A stretch of DNA of 64,000 nucleotides from Pyrococcus kukulkanii (GCF_001577775.1 NZ_CP010835.1:124001-188000); one strand, 5' to 3'. Shown: positions 51,996 to 62,076, numbered from the stretch's first letter. Notes: generated by a model from the sequence alone, not told the origin. Numbers and translations are program-made.

Positions 51996-52003
51996 TTTAT
52001 AAG
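51996..52003 (+). promoter_or_regulatory. TATA box of the FAD-dependent dehydrogenase gene
   Basis: TTTATAAG with A-rich upstream CAAAAGA. It is 33-40 bases before the ATG at 52036, implying a leader of only a few bases and supporting that start. Confidence 0.55.
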
Positions 52004-52035
52004 GGGATTGGATGTGCACCTCAGTAAGGGAACTA

Positions 52036-53487
52036 ATGAGGTACGATGTAGTTATAATTGGTGCCGGTCCTGCAGGTCTTTTTGCAGCATATGAACTCGT
52101 TGAAAAAAGCAATTTGAGTGTTCTTATCATAGAAGAGGGTGGAGATGTAGATCAGAGAGTTTGTCCCATGTATGAACTTGGGTATTGTGTCGGTTGCAAG
52201 CCCTGCCACATAATGAGCGGTGTTGGAGGAGCTGGAGGACTAAGCGATGGAACCATAAACTTAAGGCCGGATATCGGTGGGGATCTTACGGAATTAACCA
52301 ACGATGAGAATTATTCTTGGCAACTCGTCTGGGAGGTTGATCAAATACTCCTTAAACATGGAGCCCCTGGGAACTTGTACAAGGGAGACCCGGATCAAAT
52401 AAAATACTGGGAGAGGAGAGCAGCACAGGCAGGGGTTAAGTTTATTCCCATAATTCAGAGACATATCGGAAGTGATCACACACCTCGAGTCATCAAAAGC
52501 ATCAAGCAGTACTTGGAGAGCAAGGGCGTAAAGTTCATGCTCTGGACAAAGGCTTTAGAATTTAACAGGGGCTGGGTTAAAGTTCAAAAAGGCAAAGACA
52601 TCTTCACGACAGAGGCTAAGTACATAATTGTAGCCCCAGGAAGGGGAGGTGCTGAGTGGTTCCATGATGTTGCTAAGAAGATCGGGTTAAAATCAAGGCA
52701 TGGACCCATAGATGTGGGAGTTAGGGTTGAAGTCCCCGCAATTATCATGGAGCCCATAACGAGCATAAACCACGATCCTAAGTTCCACATTTATACCGAC
52801 ACTTACGATGATTTCGTAAGGACATTCTGTACCAACCCGTACGGTTTCGTAGTTGAAGAAAGGTATGACAATTATGTCGGTGTTAACGGACACTCAATGA
52901 GGGAGAAGAAGAGTAACAACACGAATTTTGCCTTCCTCACGAGGATAGAGCTTACTGAGCCTGTAGAGGATACAACGGCCTACGGTAGGAGTATAGCCCA
53001 ATTGGCGACAACGATAGGTGGAGGAAGGCCAATAATCCAACGTTTAGGTGATTTAAGAAGAGGAAGGCGGAGTACATGGTCGAGGATTAGGAAGAGTGAT
53101 GTTGAGCCAACGCTCAAGCACGTCACACCAGGGGACATAGCGATGGCTCTACCTCACAGGGTCGTGACTAACATAATTGAAGGCCTTGAGAGGCTTGATA
53201 GGGTGATTCCTGGAGTTGCAAACGATCATACTCTCCTCTATGCTCCAGAGATAAAGTACTATGCAATGAAGGTTGAGGTAAACGAGTTGCTTGAGACAAG
53301 TATAGAGAACGTTTTTGCAGCTGGTGATGGTGCAGGGCTAAGTAGGGACATAGTTAACGCTGCTGCAACTGGAATCATGGCTGCGAGAGGAATACTTGTG
53401 AAGGAAGGTATGTTCAATCTTAAGGACTTTAAGAAGCCTGGTAACTGGAAGCAGAAGATAGAGAGCCTAGAGCCCGAATCACCTTGA
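52036..53487 (+). CDS. FAD-dependent dehydrogenase (COG2509-like)
   Basis: 483 residues. The dinucleotide-binding motif VVIIGAGPAGLFAAYEL is at the N-terminus and the second FAD motif ENVFAAGDGAGLSRDIVNAAATG is at the C-terminus. An early cysteine group (VCPMYELGYCVGCKPCHIMSGVGGAGG) is typical of this uncharacterised family. The electron acceptor is unknown. An upstream GTG or ATG (from 52012) is possible, but the TATA position favours 52036. Confidence 0.85.
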   Translation: MRYDVVIIGAGPAGLFAAYELVEKSNLSVLIIEEGGDVDQRVCPMYELGYCVGCKPCHIMSGVGGAGGLSDGTINLRPDIGGDLTELTNDENYSWQLVWEVDQILLKHGAPGNLYKGDPDQIKYWERRAAQAGVKFIPIIQRHIGSDHTPRVIKSIKQYLESKGVKFMLWTKALEFNRGWVKVQKGKDIFTTEAKYIIVAPGRGGAEWFHDVAKKIGLKSRHGPIDVGVRVEVPAIIMEPITSINHDPKFHIYTDTYDDFVRTFCTNPYGFVVEERYDNYVGVNGHSMREKKSNNTNFAFLTRIELTEPVEDTTAYGRSIAQLATTIGGGRPIIQRLGDLRRGRRSTWSRIRKSDVEPTLKHVTPGDIAMALPHRVVTNIIEGLERLDRVIPGVANDHTLLYAPEIKYYAMKVEVNELLETSIENVFAAGDGAGLSRDIVNAAATGIMAARGILVKEGMFNLKDFKKPGNWKQKIESLEPESP

Positions 53488-54618
53488 GAATGCCCATTTG
53501 AGGAGGAATGGAGTTATTAGGGTAGTTACAACTACCATAGTTACTGGAATAGCAAATAGTCCTCTGTCGAATACTCCTTCCTTCAGGGCTATGTTAGCTA
53601 TGATTAATGCTACCTCCATCCTGGGAACCATTCCAACTCCTATTTGGAGGGCCTCTATTGGTTTAAACTTCATCATCAAGGCTCCAACTCCACATCCCAC
53701 TATCTTACTTATTATTGCGATTAGGGAGTAAAGACCGGCAAAGAGTCCTACATGAAGGAGGACAGTTATATCGCTCTCTATTCCTATGCTGACCAAGAAT
53801 ATTGGAATGAAGAGGGAATAACCTATCGTCATAATTCTGTCGGTTATCTTCTTCGCTTCCTCGGTAGTGGCAATCAAGATCCCCGCGAGATAAGCTCCGG
53901 TGATCCCTGCTATCTGGAACTTTTCGGCTAAATAGGCAAAGAACAACATTATCGCCAAGGCAAACGCAGTTACGGTTTCAGGAAGAGTTATCCTCTCGGA
54001 AAGCTTTAGTGCTTCCCTGATTGCAGGATGCCCCAGGAATATTCCTGCAAGGAAGAACAACGCCACTTCTACAAGTATTATTACAACATCAAGTGCCCGA
54101 ACGCTACCTCTAACGTTCATTGCAACCAAAATAGTTAGTATCATTATTCCAAGAATGTCGTCAACAACGGCAGCGGCAAGTATAGTTGTTCCAACTTTAG
54201 TTCTCAGCTTCTTCATCTCCATTAATATACTCGTCGTTAAGCCAACGCTGGTGGCGGTTAGTATACCACCAAGGAAGAGGGCTTGAATATCGCTAAAGCC
54301 AAAGGCCAGGCCAAGGACGTATCCCAGGAGGAGGGGAAAGAAGACCCCCATAACAGCTATTATAAAGGCAGAAAGGCCGACGTGCTTAAACTCTTCAACA
54401 TCAGTTTCAAGTCCTGCCAAGAACAATAATATTACAACACCAAGTTCAGCTAGCAACCTTACCTCAGGCCCGTAAGAAACTATATTAAGCAACGATGGTC
54501 CTATAATTATTCCTCCGATTAACTGACCTAGGGCTGCGGGAAAGCCAAGTCTAAGCGAGATGTATCCAAAAACCTTAGCTATTATTAGGACTAGTGCAAG
54601 CTCAAGGAATACGTCCAT
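53479..54618 (-). CDS. Na+/H+ antiporter (CPA2 family, NapA/KefB-like)
   Basis: 379 residues with about twelve or thirteen transmembrane helices. The ion-binding aspartate pair is in AAAVVDDILGIMIL near residue 155, as in electrogenic CPA2 exchangers. No C-terminal TrkA-N domain follows. Probably controls internal pH or sodium, which would connect to the sodium-linked energetics of the ATP synthase. Start ATG behind GGAGGAA. It converges on the FAD dehydrogenase with 9 bp overlap. Confidence 0.9.
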   Translation of the reverse strand: MDVFLELALVLIIAKVFGYISLRLGFPAALGQLIGGIIIGPSLLNIVSYGPEVRLLAELGVVILLFLAGLETDVEEFKHVGLSAFIIAVMGVFFPLLLGYVLGLAFGFSDIQALFLGGILTATSVGLTTSILMEMKKLRTKVGTTILAAAVVDDILGIMILTILVAMNVRGSVRALDVVIILVEVALFFLAGIFLGHPAIREALKLSERITLPETVTAFALAIMLFFAYLAEKFQIAGITGAYLAGILIATTEEAKKITDRIMTIGYSLFIPIFLVSIGIESDITVLLHVGLFAGLYSLIAIISKIVGCGVGALMMKFKPIEALQIGVGMVPRMEVALIIANIALKEGVFDRGLFAIPVTMVVVTTLITPFLLKWAFSR

Positions 54619-54708
54619 GTAAATTCCTCCTTATTGTAGCCTGGATCAGGACATATTTGGGTAGTATAAATTTTAAGGGTTTTCACTAACTCCGTGGAGG
54701 TGGGTGTC

Positions 54709-55632
54709 GTGAAATGCAAATTCTGCTCAAGTGAGGCCTACATAAAGCTACATTACCCTAAGATGTACCTTTGCGTTGATCATTTCATAGAATATTTTGA
54801 GAGGAAGGTACAGAGGACTATAGAGAGATACAAACTTCTCAACAAAGATGAGAAAGTTTTGGTAGCGATAAGTGGTGGGAAAGACTCCGCTGTCACAGCC
54901 TACGTTCTCAATAAGCTTGGTTACAATATTGAATGTCTTCACATAAACCTTGGTATAGGTGAATACTCTTTGAAAAGTGAAGAGTTCGCGAAAAGACAAT
55001 GTAAGCTTATAGGGGCTCCTCTCCACATAGTTAGGATTAAGGAGATCCTGGGGCATGGAATAGGAGAAGTCAGAACGAGGAGACCACCGTGTTCTTACTG
55101 TGGATTAACGAAGAGATACATAATGAATAAGTTCGCTCATGATAATGGATTCGATGCGATAGCTACGGGACACAATTTGGATGATGAAGCATCGTTCCTC
55201 CTCAACAACCTCCTACATTGGAACACGGAGTATTTAGCAAAAGGTGGCCCCTTGCTTCCTGGGGAGGGCAAGTTCGTTAAGAAGGTCAAACCCCTCTACG
55301 AACTTACGGAGAGGGAAGTTGTTGCCTATGCCCTTGCTGTGGGCCTAGAATACCTCGTTGAGGAGTGCCCACACGCGAGAGGAGCAACTACCCTCGACAT
55401 GAAGGCAATATTGAACGAGCTTGAGGAGAAGAGACCCGGAACGAAGTTCACATTTGTAAGGGGCTACCTAAGAAAGAGGAAGTTGTTTAAGGTTGAGGTA
55501 GAGAAAAAAGAGTTAAAGGAGTGCAAGGTTTGTGGAATGCCTTCGAGCGGGGAAATTTGTGCCTTCTGCAAGTTCTGGGGGCTGAAAGAGCCCCTTAATT
55601 TTAAGGTGGGTCGTGATGAGGGTGATCTCTGA
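54709..55632 (+). CDS. ttuA: tRNA-5-methyluridine(54) 2-sulfurtransferase TtuA
   Basis: Puts sulfur on U54 of tRNA, stabilising the T loop at high temperature. 307 residues. N-terminal zinc ligands C3, C6, C22, H25; PP-loop SGGKDS at 55-60; Fe-S cysteines C128 and C131 (PPCSYCG) and C220 (EECPH); GHNLDDEA; C-terminal zinc finger CKVCGMPSSGEICAFC. This full set matches structurally studied TtuA. The start is GTG at 54709, seven bases after GGAGG; an earlier GTG at 54694 precedes that site. Confidence 0.93.
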   Translation: MKCKFCSSEAYIKLHYPKMYLCVDHFIEYFERKVQRTIERYKLLNKDEKVLVAISGGKDSAVTAYVLNKLGYNIECLHINLGIGEYSLKSEEFAKRQCKLIGAPLHIVRIKEILGHGIGEVRTRRPPCSYCGLTKRYIMNKFAHDNGFDAIATGHNLDDEASFLLNNLLHWNTEYLAKGGPLLPGEGKFVKKVKPLYELTEREVVAYALAVGLEYLVEECPHARGATTLDMKAILNELEEKRPGTKFTFVRGYLRKRKLFKVEVEKKELKECKVCGMPSSGEICAFCKFWGLKEPLNFKVGRDEGDL

Positions 55633-56113
55633 AGTACCTAGGGAAAGGGTTAGGCTACTTAGGATACTTAAGCTCTACACCTTGTACTCCCTCTTCTCTG
55701 CGATACTTTGCTCGATGCTTGTGGGGCTTTATCTATTCAGCGAAAAACCCCATAAGTCAATATTGTATTTAGTCGGGACTTTCCTTTTCGTGACTACCTA
55801 TCTAATGCACCTAGACTTTCTGGATAAGCTGAAGAAGACTCGTTTTAATTCGTACTGGATGTTCTTTAGAAGGTACTCGCCGCCTTTCGGATCATATGGA
55901 TTCCTCCATATAATTATCTCCCTCGTGCTTGCCATTGCAGACGTGCTAAAGGGTGGCTACGGAGTTTTAGCGGCCTTAATTGCCGTAAAGGGCCTTTTTG
56001 AAATAGTATTACACGACGAAATACACTCCCTCATGGTTCTCTCATACCTTCACTTCGAATTGACTATGAGCAACATAGACCTCCTCGTGATAGTAGACCC
56101 GTTTTCTAAGTAA
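55616..56113 (+). CDS. Membrane protein of unknown function
   Basis: 165 residues with about four hydrophobic segments (near 20-40, 48-65, 95-115 and 120-140). Not recognised. Conserved-looking parts are FFRRYSPPFGSYGFLHI and a C-terminal HDEIHSL. It overlaps the end of ttuA by 17 bp, so the pair is probably co-expressed. The 3' end overlaps the convergent glycosyltransferase gene by 8 bp. Confidence 0.65.
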   Translation: MRVISEVPRERVRLLRILKLYTLYSLFSAILCSMLVGLYLFSEKPHKSILYLVGTFLFVTTYLMHLDFLDKLKKTRFNSYWMFFRRYSPPFGSYGFLHIIISLVLAIADVLKGGYGVLAALIAVKGLFEIVLHDEIHSLMVLSYLHFELTMSNIDLLVIVDPFSK

Positions 56114-57443
56114 ATCTCTTGGTTTTCTCCCACTGCAACTTTCCCATTATCAGCCTAATAAGTCCTCTCGTAGTGTAAATAACGGAAAATACTACAAATA
56201 TAATGAAATATAGGGGATATACGAGAACAAAACCCCAATTAACACAGTATCCTGTTCTCTTCTTTTCGATCCAGTTAGAATAAGCTATTGAGAACCAAAA
56301 CAGAAGGAAAGAGAGGAAGGCCAAAATTAGGGAAACTTTGGGAGGTATTATTGAGGAAGGCGGGTGTTCCACGAGCATTAAGTAGGAATTGAGCACGATG
56401 GATGAGAACCAGAAAACTGGAACTAAGTAACTCAACAGGTAAAAGTGTTCTATGAATGCCTCGGGGATGCTTGAGGCTCCTCTAATAACGGGCCAGTAGT
56501 AGTCTACCATAACCTGAAAGTGACCCTGAGCCCATCTTGATCTCTGCTTTATATAGTGCCTCACATCTTCAACAGCTTCCTCCCATCCTATAACGCCATG
56601 ATAGTACCAGAACCTGTATCCAGATATGAAAGCCCTAGCCCAGAGCTCTGTATCCTCGGTAACAACATCCTCATTGAAGAATCCCAGACTTGATAGGTGT
56701 TTATATCTAATAAGAATCACTGTACCCCCATTCTTACCATTTTCATTGAACTTCATATCTCCCTCTATGGCAACGTTAAAACCAACGAGCCTCTCAAGTG
56801 TTATGAACTTGGTTATGAAGTTTTTCTTCCAGTTTCTAGGTCTCACATTCCCCTGGATTCCGATAACGTAGTTTGGGGCCTTTTCCATTATTCTCACAAG
56901 TTTTCTTATTGCGTCCCGGGGTATTATGTAATCGGCATCGAGTATGAACACGAACTCAGGCTTCGGGAAGGCTATGCTTATTATCTCAAGTGCATAGTTC
57001 AATGCCTTAGGCTTTTTTCTTCCCCTTTCTGGCGGTACGTTTATAACGACGACCCTCTTATCCTTTTTCTCAAATTCCCTGAAGATTTCAAGGGTTCCAT
57101 CAGTTGAGTTGTCGTTTATCAGGAACACTCGCATGTTCTTATAGTCCTGATTTAATACGGATGTCACCGTAGCTCTAATTACGGACTCTTCATTGTGAGC
57201 AGGTATAAGCACGTAAACGAGCGGATCGAGAGGAGTAGAGGGATCATCAGGTACTTCAAAGGGATAATCCCTCCTGGTGGCCAGCATTAGGAGGGAGTAG
57301 AAGATTGCACCAGAAAATACCATAAAGAACAGAAAAACAAGTATGCCTTGCAAAACAAGCCAGAGAGGGAATATCTCTAATAACCCGAGGACTAAGAGGA
57401 GGTATAGATAGAACGTTGACTGAATTCTCAAGGAAGGTCTCAT
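56106..57443 (-). CDS. Membrane glycosyltransferase family 2 (processive type)
   Basis: 445 residues. Two or so N-terminal helices, a cytosolic GT-A domain (about 70-310) and C-terminal helices. Motifs: VYVLIPAHNEESVI, FILDADYIIP (DxD), TEDTELWARAF (TED) and QRSRWAQGHFQVM (QxxRW), the set found in cellulose, chitin and hyaluronan synthase-like enzymes. It would polymerise and extrude a sugar chain. No binding site for ribosomes is evident upstream. Product unknown. Confidence 0.85.
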   Translation of the reverse strand: MRPSLRIQSTFYLYLLLVLGLLEIFPLWLVLQGILVFLFFMVFSGAIFYSLLMLATRRDYPFEVPDDPSTPLDPLVYVLIPAHNEESVIRATVTSVLNQDYKNMRVFLINDNSTDGTLEIFREFEKKDKRVVVINVPPERGRKKPKALNYALEIISIAFPKPEFVFILDADYIIPRDAIRKLVRIMEKAPNYVIGIQGNVRPRNWKKNFITKFITLERLVGFNVAIEGDMKFNENGKNGGTVILIRYKHLSSLGFFNEDVVTEDTELWARAFISGYRFWYYHGVIGWEEAVEDVRHYIKQRSRWAQGHFQVMVDYYWPVIRGASSIPEAFIEHFYLLSYLVPVFWFSSIVLNSYLMLVEHPPSSIIPPKVSLILAFLSFLLFWFSIAYSNWIEKKRTGYCVNWGFVLVYPLYFIIFVVFSVIYTTRGLIRLIMGKLQWEKTKRFT

Positions 57444-57488
57444 GAGTTATCGATAGCTTATTATATTGGATATTTTAAGAGGATTTGC

Positions 57489-57917
57489 GTGGCCGTGATA
57501 AAAATAGTGAATCCTTCATACCAAGTGGCGTTTATACGGGAGTTCCTAGAAGGAGGAGAGTTCATGGAATCATCGAGCCAGGAAAGGATAGTCGCTCAAG
57601 GTAAGGTGGAAGGAGCACGATTTAAGCTGATCTATGAATTCTCCACCGGGAACATAATCATCTGGACCCCTGACGAAGATATGAAACTAATATTGTCAAA
57701 GCTCATAAAACACGAGAAATTCCTTCGAAACTCGATAATAATTGGCTTTTCCCATAAACTTGGGGCTGAAGGAGATGGATATATACTAATCAGGAAGAAT
57801 AGAGGGACAGTGAAATTCATTAGGGTAGGTGAGGAGGCGTGGGTAGCCAGAGGGGAAGATGGTTGCTACTTTTCAGCAACGATAAAAGGGTTAAGGGAGA
57901 TCTTAGCAGAAATGTAG
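57489..57917 (+). CDS. Small hypothetical protein upstream of a GT-C-like protein
   Basis: 142 residues, soluble, mixed alpha/beta, with no known motif. SQERIVAQGKVEGARFKLIY and NIIIWTPDEDMKLILSKLI are the more structured parts. The start is GTG at 57489, with GAGG upstream; GTG 57495 is an alternative. It shares 79 bp with the following gene in another frame, an unusually long overlap. Confidence 0.58.
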   Translation: MAVIKIVNPSYQVAFIREFLEGGEFMESSSQERIVAQGKVEGARFKLIYEFSTGNIIIWTPDEDMKLILSKLIKHEKFLRNSIIIGFSHKLGAEGDGYILIRKNRGTVKFIRVGEEAWVARGEDGCYFSATIKGLREILAEM

Positions 57918-60124
57918 CAATCGCCGGAATATTCATTGTTTGGTCGGTTATTATCTTTCTGCCATTCTATAGAGCTCCCGAGATTCCAGCCCTTCCTGTT
58001 GACGGAAATGGCCATCTATTCAAGGTTTACAAACTCATGCAGGATGGATGGAAGCCATGGATAAATGATTGGTACACTGGATATCCATTCCTCAAGTATT
58101 ACCCGCCACTCTCATACTTGGTCGCTGCCTTCTTTGGGAAAATTTTAGGAACGCCTATTCGAGGACTAGCCATAACATTAACCCTCTTCTCGCTAATTGG
58201 AGTGGTTTCCCTTTATAAGCTGACTAAAAACGTGCCACTGTCATTACTCTATCCAACACTGCTTGCACACTCTCCAATAGTAACGATCGAAGGTGCATAT
58301 CCAAGACTGTGTGCCCTTCTTGCGGCCCCAGCCTTTATCCTTGGTGTAGAGCTGATATTAGAGGGAAACGCTAGAGGGGTAACTCTCGGCTCAATGCTGG
58401 TCTCGATAGTGCTACTAACCCACCACTCAGCTCTCCTTCCTCTTGTAGTTCTAGTAGGTGTGCTTTATCTAAGAAAAATGCCCAGCATACATAACATTGT
58501 GAGAGTTATTGGAATGATTCTTGTGCTGACGGCTTTCTTCTACGTGCCATTTATTCTCGATTACAGGTACTCCAACTTCTTTACGATAACCAAATATCCT
58601 TACCTATTTGAGTATACGTCAAAAAAACTAGGGGAGATCGTCCTATCAAAGTACTTCCTCCTAATGATCCCGCTGTTGCTTACACTATTCTTGAGTGTTA
58701 GAAAAACTATCGGACACCTCGCATTAGTTGTCGCGCTCATGCTACTAGCAACGGGATACTATTCGCCAGTTAGAAGCTTCTACAACCTGCCACTACTCTC
58801 CAAGATGCTTCCCTATAGATGGCTTGATGTGTTACCTCTAGTTTTAGTCTTAGGGAGCTCGGAAGTTAAGAGGAAGTTAGCTGTAAAGATAGTTGCAGTC
58901 GCCTTAATTATCGCGGTAACTCTAGCACTACCCTACTCCATCGGAGTAATGCCTAAAGATTATTTGGAACTCGCTAAGTTCCTGAAAGACGAGAAAGGTA
59001 GGGACTGGAGGTTTTATGTTATTCCAGCTGTCGCCCCCTATTCCTATCTTCCAGCCTTAACAGATAAGCTAAGTCTAAACGGCTGGTACCATGAGGGTAA
59101 CTCTGCAGATAAAGAATACTCTAGGATGGTGTATGTTGTTGACGGGGTGATATGCCATGGCCAAGACAACCATCTCGCGGAACACTACCTCTTACCCTAC
59201 GCCACGAGATTCTTCATAACGACTCTTCAATCACCAGTTCCAGAACCGTATAAGTACGTCGGGAAAATTGGAAAGTTCAGAATATATGAAGCTAATACGA
59301 GCTTCTTTACACCTGTAGATCTGCTAATCGTTGGGAAATTCTGTGATTTTCCCTACAGGTACATATACATGCCCTCCCTTACTGACGTACCCCATGGAGT
59401 TAGCACCGTAATGTACTTAGGAGAGCCTAAAAAGAGCGAAGAAAGAATCCTGTTAGAGTTCGTAAAGGAAGGAGGTACCCTGATTGTAATCCCCGAAAGG
59501 GCTGGAAAGTTCCTGGGTACTAAGAGCGTTTTAATAGCGATGCCTAATGTAACAGGATTTGCACCATTTGTGTATGAAGGAAAAACATGGTATGGTTCTG
59601 TCTTTCAAGGGAATTTAACTCCCATTATCAAGGTAGGCAATTACACGCTCATCGGATTTAGAGACGTAGGGAAGGGTCGTATCTATTTCATCGGCGGCAA
59701 TCTATTGTTTCACTCACTTTACTGGAACTCGAGTAAGGAACTAAGCCGCATATTCTCCCTAGTAAAGAACAAAAATGTTTCCCTGGGGTATAAGGACTTC
59801 ATGATCAGCGACACAAGGTTTAGCGCAACCATCACTTCAACGTCCAGAGCAACTGTGATAGTCTCAATAGCATACTACCCATATTGGAAGATCTACATAG
59901 ATGGCAAGGAGGTGAAAGTTTGGAGGGACTACAGAACTGGGCTTATGGTTGTAAGCATTCCAGGGGGTATCCACAAAATAGAGGGAGTGTATAGGGATCC
60001 ATTTATTAACCTGCGATATTATTCATTACTAGGATGGATGTTAGCTGGAGCATACGTCCTGACAAAGAGAAAGAAAACTGGAAAAATTAAGCCGATGAGG
60101 CCTCTTTCGGGCACTGATAGGTGA
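57839..60124 (+). CDS. Large membrane protein, 6-PTPS-related domain (GT-C-like)
   Basis: 761 residues. The first about 380 residues hold some ten hydrophobic helices; DGNGHLFKVYKLMQDGWKPW after the first helix gives the acidic-plus-His loop of GT-C glycosyltransferases and of the family annotated as 6-pyruvoyl-tetrahydropterin synthase-related membrane domain. The C-terminal half is external and beta-rich, with a final helix and a basic tail. The start GTG at 57839 has GGTGAGGAGG close by. Probably involved in surface glycan or glycolipid synthesis (inference). Confidence 0.75.
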   Translation: MGSQRGRWLLLFSNDKRVKGDLSRNVAIAGIFIVWSVIIFLPFYRAPEIPALPVDGNGHLFKVYKLMQDGWKPWINDWYTGYPFLKYYPPLSYLVAAFFGKILGTPIRGLAITLTLFSLIGVVSLYKLTKNVPLSLLYPTLLAHSPIVTIEGAYPRLCALLAAPAFILGVELILEGNARGVTLGSMLVSIVLLTHHSALLPLVVLVGVLYLRKMPSIHNIVRVIGMILVLTAFFYVPFILDYRYSNFFTITKYPYLFEYTSKKLGEIVLSKYFLLMIPLLLTLFLSVRKTIGHLALVVALMLLATGYYSPVRSFYNLPLLSKMLPYRWLDVLPLVLVLGSSEVKRKLAVKIVAVALIIAVTLALPYSIGVMPKDYLELAKFLKDEKGRDWRFYVIPAVAPYSYLPALTDKLSLNGWYHEGNSADKEYSRMVYVVDGVICHGQDNHLAEHYLLPYATRFFITTLQSPVPEPYKYVGKIGKFRIYEANTSFFTPVDLLIVGKFCDFPYRYIYMPSLTDVPHGVSTVMYLGEPKKSEERILLEFVKEGGTLIVIPERAGKFLGTKSVLIAMPNVTGFAPFVYEGKTWYGSVFQGNLTPIIKVGNYTLIGFRDVGKGRIYFIGGNLLFHSLYWNSSKELSRIFSLVKNKNVSLGYKDFMISDTRFSATITSTSRATVIVSIAYYPYWKIYIDGKEVKVWRDYRTGLMVVSIPGGIHKIEGVYRDPFINLRYYSLLGWMLAGAYVLTKRKKTGKIKPMRPLSGTDR

Positions 60125-60147
60125 TGAGGGCCTCCCTAACCGAGGCT

Positions 60148-62076
60148 TCAAACCTCTCTGAACTTTATTCTTATTCTCTCCTCTCCATTTAGGGGCAATA
60201 TCACTGTATAGCTAACGCCCTGCTGAATTAAGTCCCATCCACTCTCACTCTGGCTTAAGGTTTTCACGGGAAACTTCCATAGCTCAACTTCCCTGTCGAA
60301 TTCAAGTCTAAACTTTCCTACTGCGTACTTATCATCAACCTCAAGCTCTTTTACCTTAAGTACTTCAGGTCTTTCCATTATGCTTTGGACGGCTATGTTA
60401 AGCTCTATTGCAAGAACCATACCCTCTCCAGAGGCAGCGTAGTCTACGACGAAACCATCGTTTAATAGCCTAAATGACTTTTCTATCCTAAAACTCTCCT
60501 CCTCAAACCACAGATTTATTCCATTCTCAAACATATCGAAGTTATAAGGCTTGATGGGTAGCTCCAAGATTTCCTCGTTTCTTGAGAGCCTAAAATCGTC
60601 TATAGTAGTTCCCTGGGGGAGAAGGTGATCCTGAAGCATGAGCCTTTGGTACTTATCGTATGCAATCTCTCCCCTGAGGTTCTCTGGAAGTCTCTTCTCA
60701 AGCTCGTGTATACTTGGCACACCAGCACCATCATAAGAAGCCTCTATCCCATGATAATGCTCCCATCTCCTTGTTAGGACGTCTGCATAATTAACTAACC
60801 TCCTCTTACTTGAGAATTCCACCAGTGAACCTCCATAGGAGGGCTTAAAGACTGCATAGAAGTTATCACCTTCAAGAAAGACTTCTTCCTTTCCATCGAA
60901 GTCTATGTCTCTAATAAAGTTCCCTGGGGAGGCATAGGTGTTTGCCTTTATCAGGTTGCTCCATACGGCTCTTCTTAAGTGGGGGAGATAAATTCCACCG
61001 AAGAGACCGTGCCAATATGCATCGTTACATTGAGCCTTGAACAGGTATTTCCTTGCCTCGGGAGTGTTCCTTACAAGCTTACTCACCATTAGCATTCTCT
61101 TATGCATATAGTTGCTCTCTGGATACTTGTAGAAGAAGTTCTTCCAAATACCTCCTCTTACGAAGACCTTATATCTGTCAAACATTCCTTTTATCTTTAG
61201 CTCGTTGACAAACTCCACAAATAACTTTGCCTGTTTTGCCGGTAATGACCACTCACTCATCTCGAAATAAGAGGCTATTGGTAGGTATACCAACCCCCTA
61301 GGCTTGAATTTTTTCAGGTACTCAGTGTATAGCATGAGGTTTATCTTCTCATCGGAAGTTACCTTCTCAAAAAACTCTCTAAGCCATCCTTTCTCGTAGA
61401 CCCATTCGTACGTTCCTGGCCAGATTCCAAACTTCTCTCCATCATCGTGAAATACAGCAACCTTACTTTCGTCTCCATCATCTAGTGAATGCAAGTAATC
61501 AAGAACTTGCTCAACTGGTCTGAAGGGGATTAAATATCGGAGCTTTTCATCTATGGGGAACACAACTACTGTTTCCCCTCCGTCTTCAGTGTAATAAGGC
61601 CAGAATAGCTGTTCTTTTAACAAGCCCGCACTCATGAAGTGGTAATCATCTACTACCACGTACTCTATTCCACTTTCTTTCAGCGTTTTCACGAGCTCAG
61701 GCTGCCAAACTCTTTCTGTTAGCCAAACTCCCTTGGCGTCGAACCCAAGGCTTTTGGCCCACTCTCTCATAAGTCTTATCTGCTCTAACCTATCCTCCTT
61801 AGGTATCGCGGCTAAGACTGGCTCGTAAAATCCAGCGACAACAATTTCCACTTGACCCTTTTTGACAAGAGACTTTAAAAGATCGACGTATTCTGGCGTA
61901 TTTTCCTGTAACCACTCTATTAGAGGGCCGCTGATATGAATTGCGACTTTCATATCTGGATATTCCTCCAGAGTTTCAAGGAACGGTCTGTAAGCTTTCT
62001 TATAGGCTTCCTCAAAGACCCAGCCAAAGTTTCCTAGAGGTTGGTGATTGTGAACCCCAAATATGAAGTTTACCAT
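60148..62076 (-). CDS. 4-alpha-glucanotransferase (GH57)
   Basis: 642 residues, close in length and sequence to the GH57 enzymes of Thermococcus litoralis and Pyrococcus furiosus that disproportionate maltooligosaccharides. HNHQPLGNFGWVFEEAY begins the catalytic barrel. The nucleophile is E121 (WLTERVW) and the acid/base D212 (FHDDGEKFGIWPGTYEWV), corresponding to E123 and D214 of the T. litoralis enzyme. C-terminal beta domains follow. No signal peptide, so it is cytoplasmic. The start follows GGTGGGAGG. A TATA box and a possible TGM-like operator precede it. Confidence 0.94.
   Translation of the reverse strand: MVNFIFGVHNHQPLGNFGWVFEEAYKKAYRPFLETLEEYPDMKVAIHISGPLIEWLQENTPEYVDLLKSLVKKGQVEIVVAGFYEPVLAAIPKEDRLEQIRLMREWAKSLGFDAKGVWLTERVWQPELVKTLKESGIEYVVVDDYHFMSAGLLKEQLFWPYYTEDGGETVVVFPIDEKLRYLIPFRPVEQVLDYLHSLDDGDESKVAVFHDDGEKFGIWPGTYEWVYEKGWLREFFEKVTSDEKINLMLYTEYLKKFKPRGLVYLPIASYFEMSEWSLPAKQAKLFVEFVNELKIKGMFDRYKVFVRGGIWKNFFYKYPESNYMHKRMLMVSKLVRNTPEARKYLFKAQCNDAYWHGLFGGIYLPHLRRAVWSNLIKANTYASPGNFIRDIDFDGKEEVFLEGDNFYAVFKPSYGGSLVEFSSKRRLVNYADVLTRRWEHYHGIEASYDGAGVPSIHELEKRLPENLRGEIAYDKYQRLMLQDHLLPQGTTIDDFRLSRNEEILELPIKPYNFDMFENGINLWFEEESFRIEKSFRLLNDGFVVDYAASGEGMVLAIELNIAVQSIMERPEVLKVKELEVDDKYAVGKFRLEFDREVELWKFPVKTLSQSESGWDLIQQGVSYTVILPLNGEERIRIKFREV

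Noticed and set aside
55613-55632. GTGATGA then CTGA near the ttuA end
   Set aside because: Only nine bases separate the boxes and no second half exists; the bases are explained by the start of the overlapping gene.
60121-60161. C/D box-like sequence: GTGATGA followed 30 bases later by CTGA
   Set aside because: The interval is too short for two guides, and no C' box or CTGA D' box lies between. The GTGATGA comes from a stop codon context.
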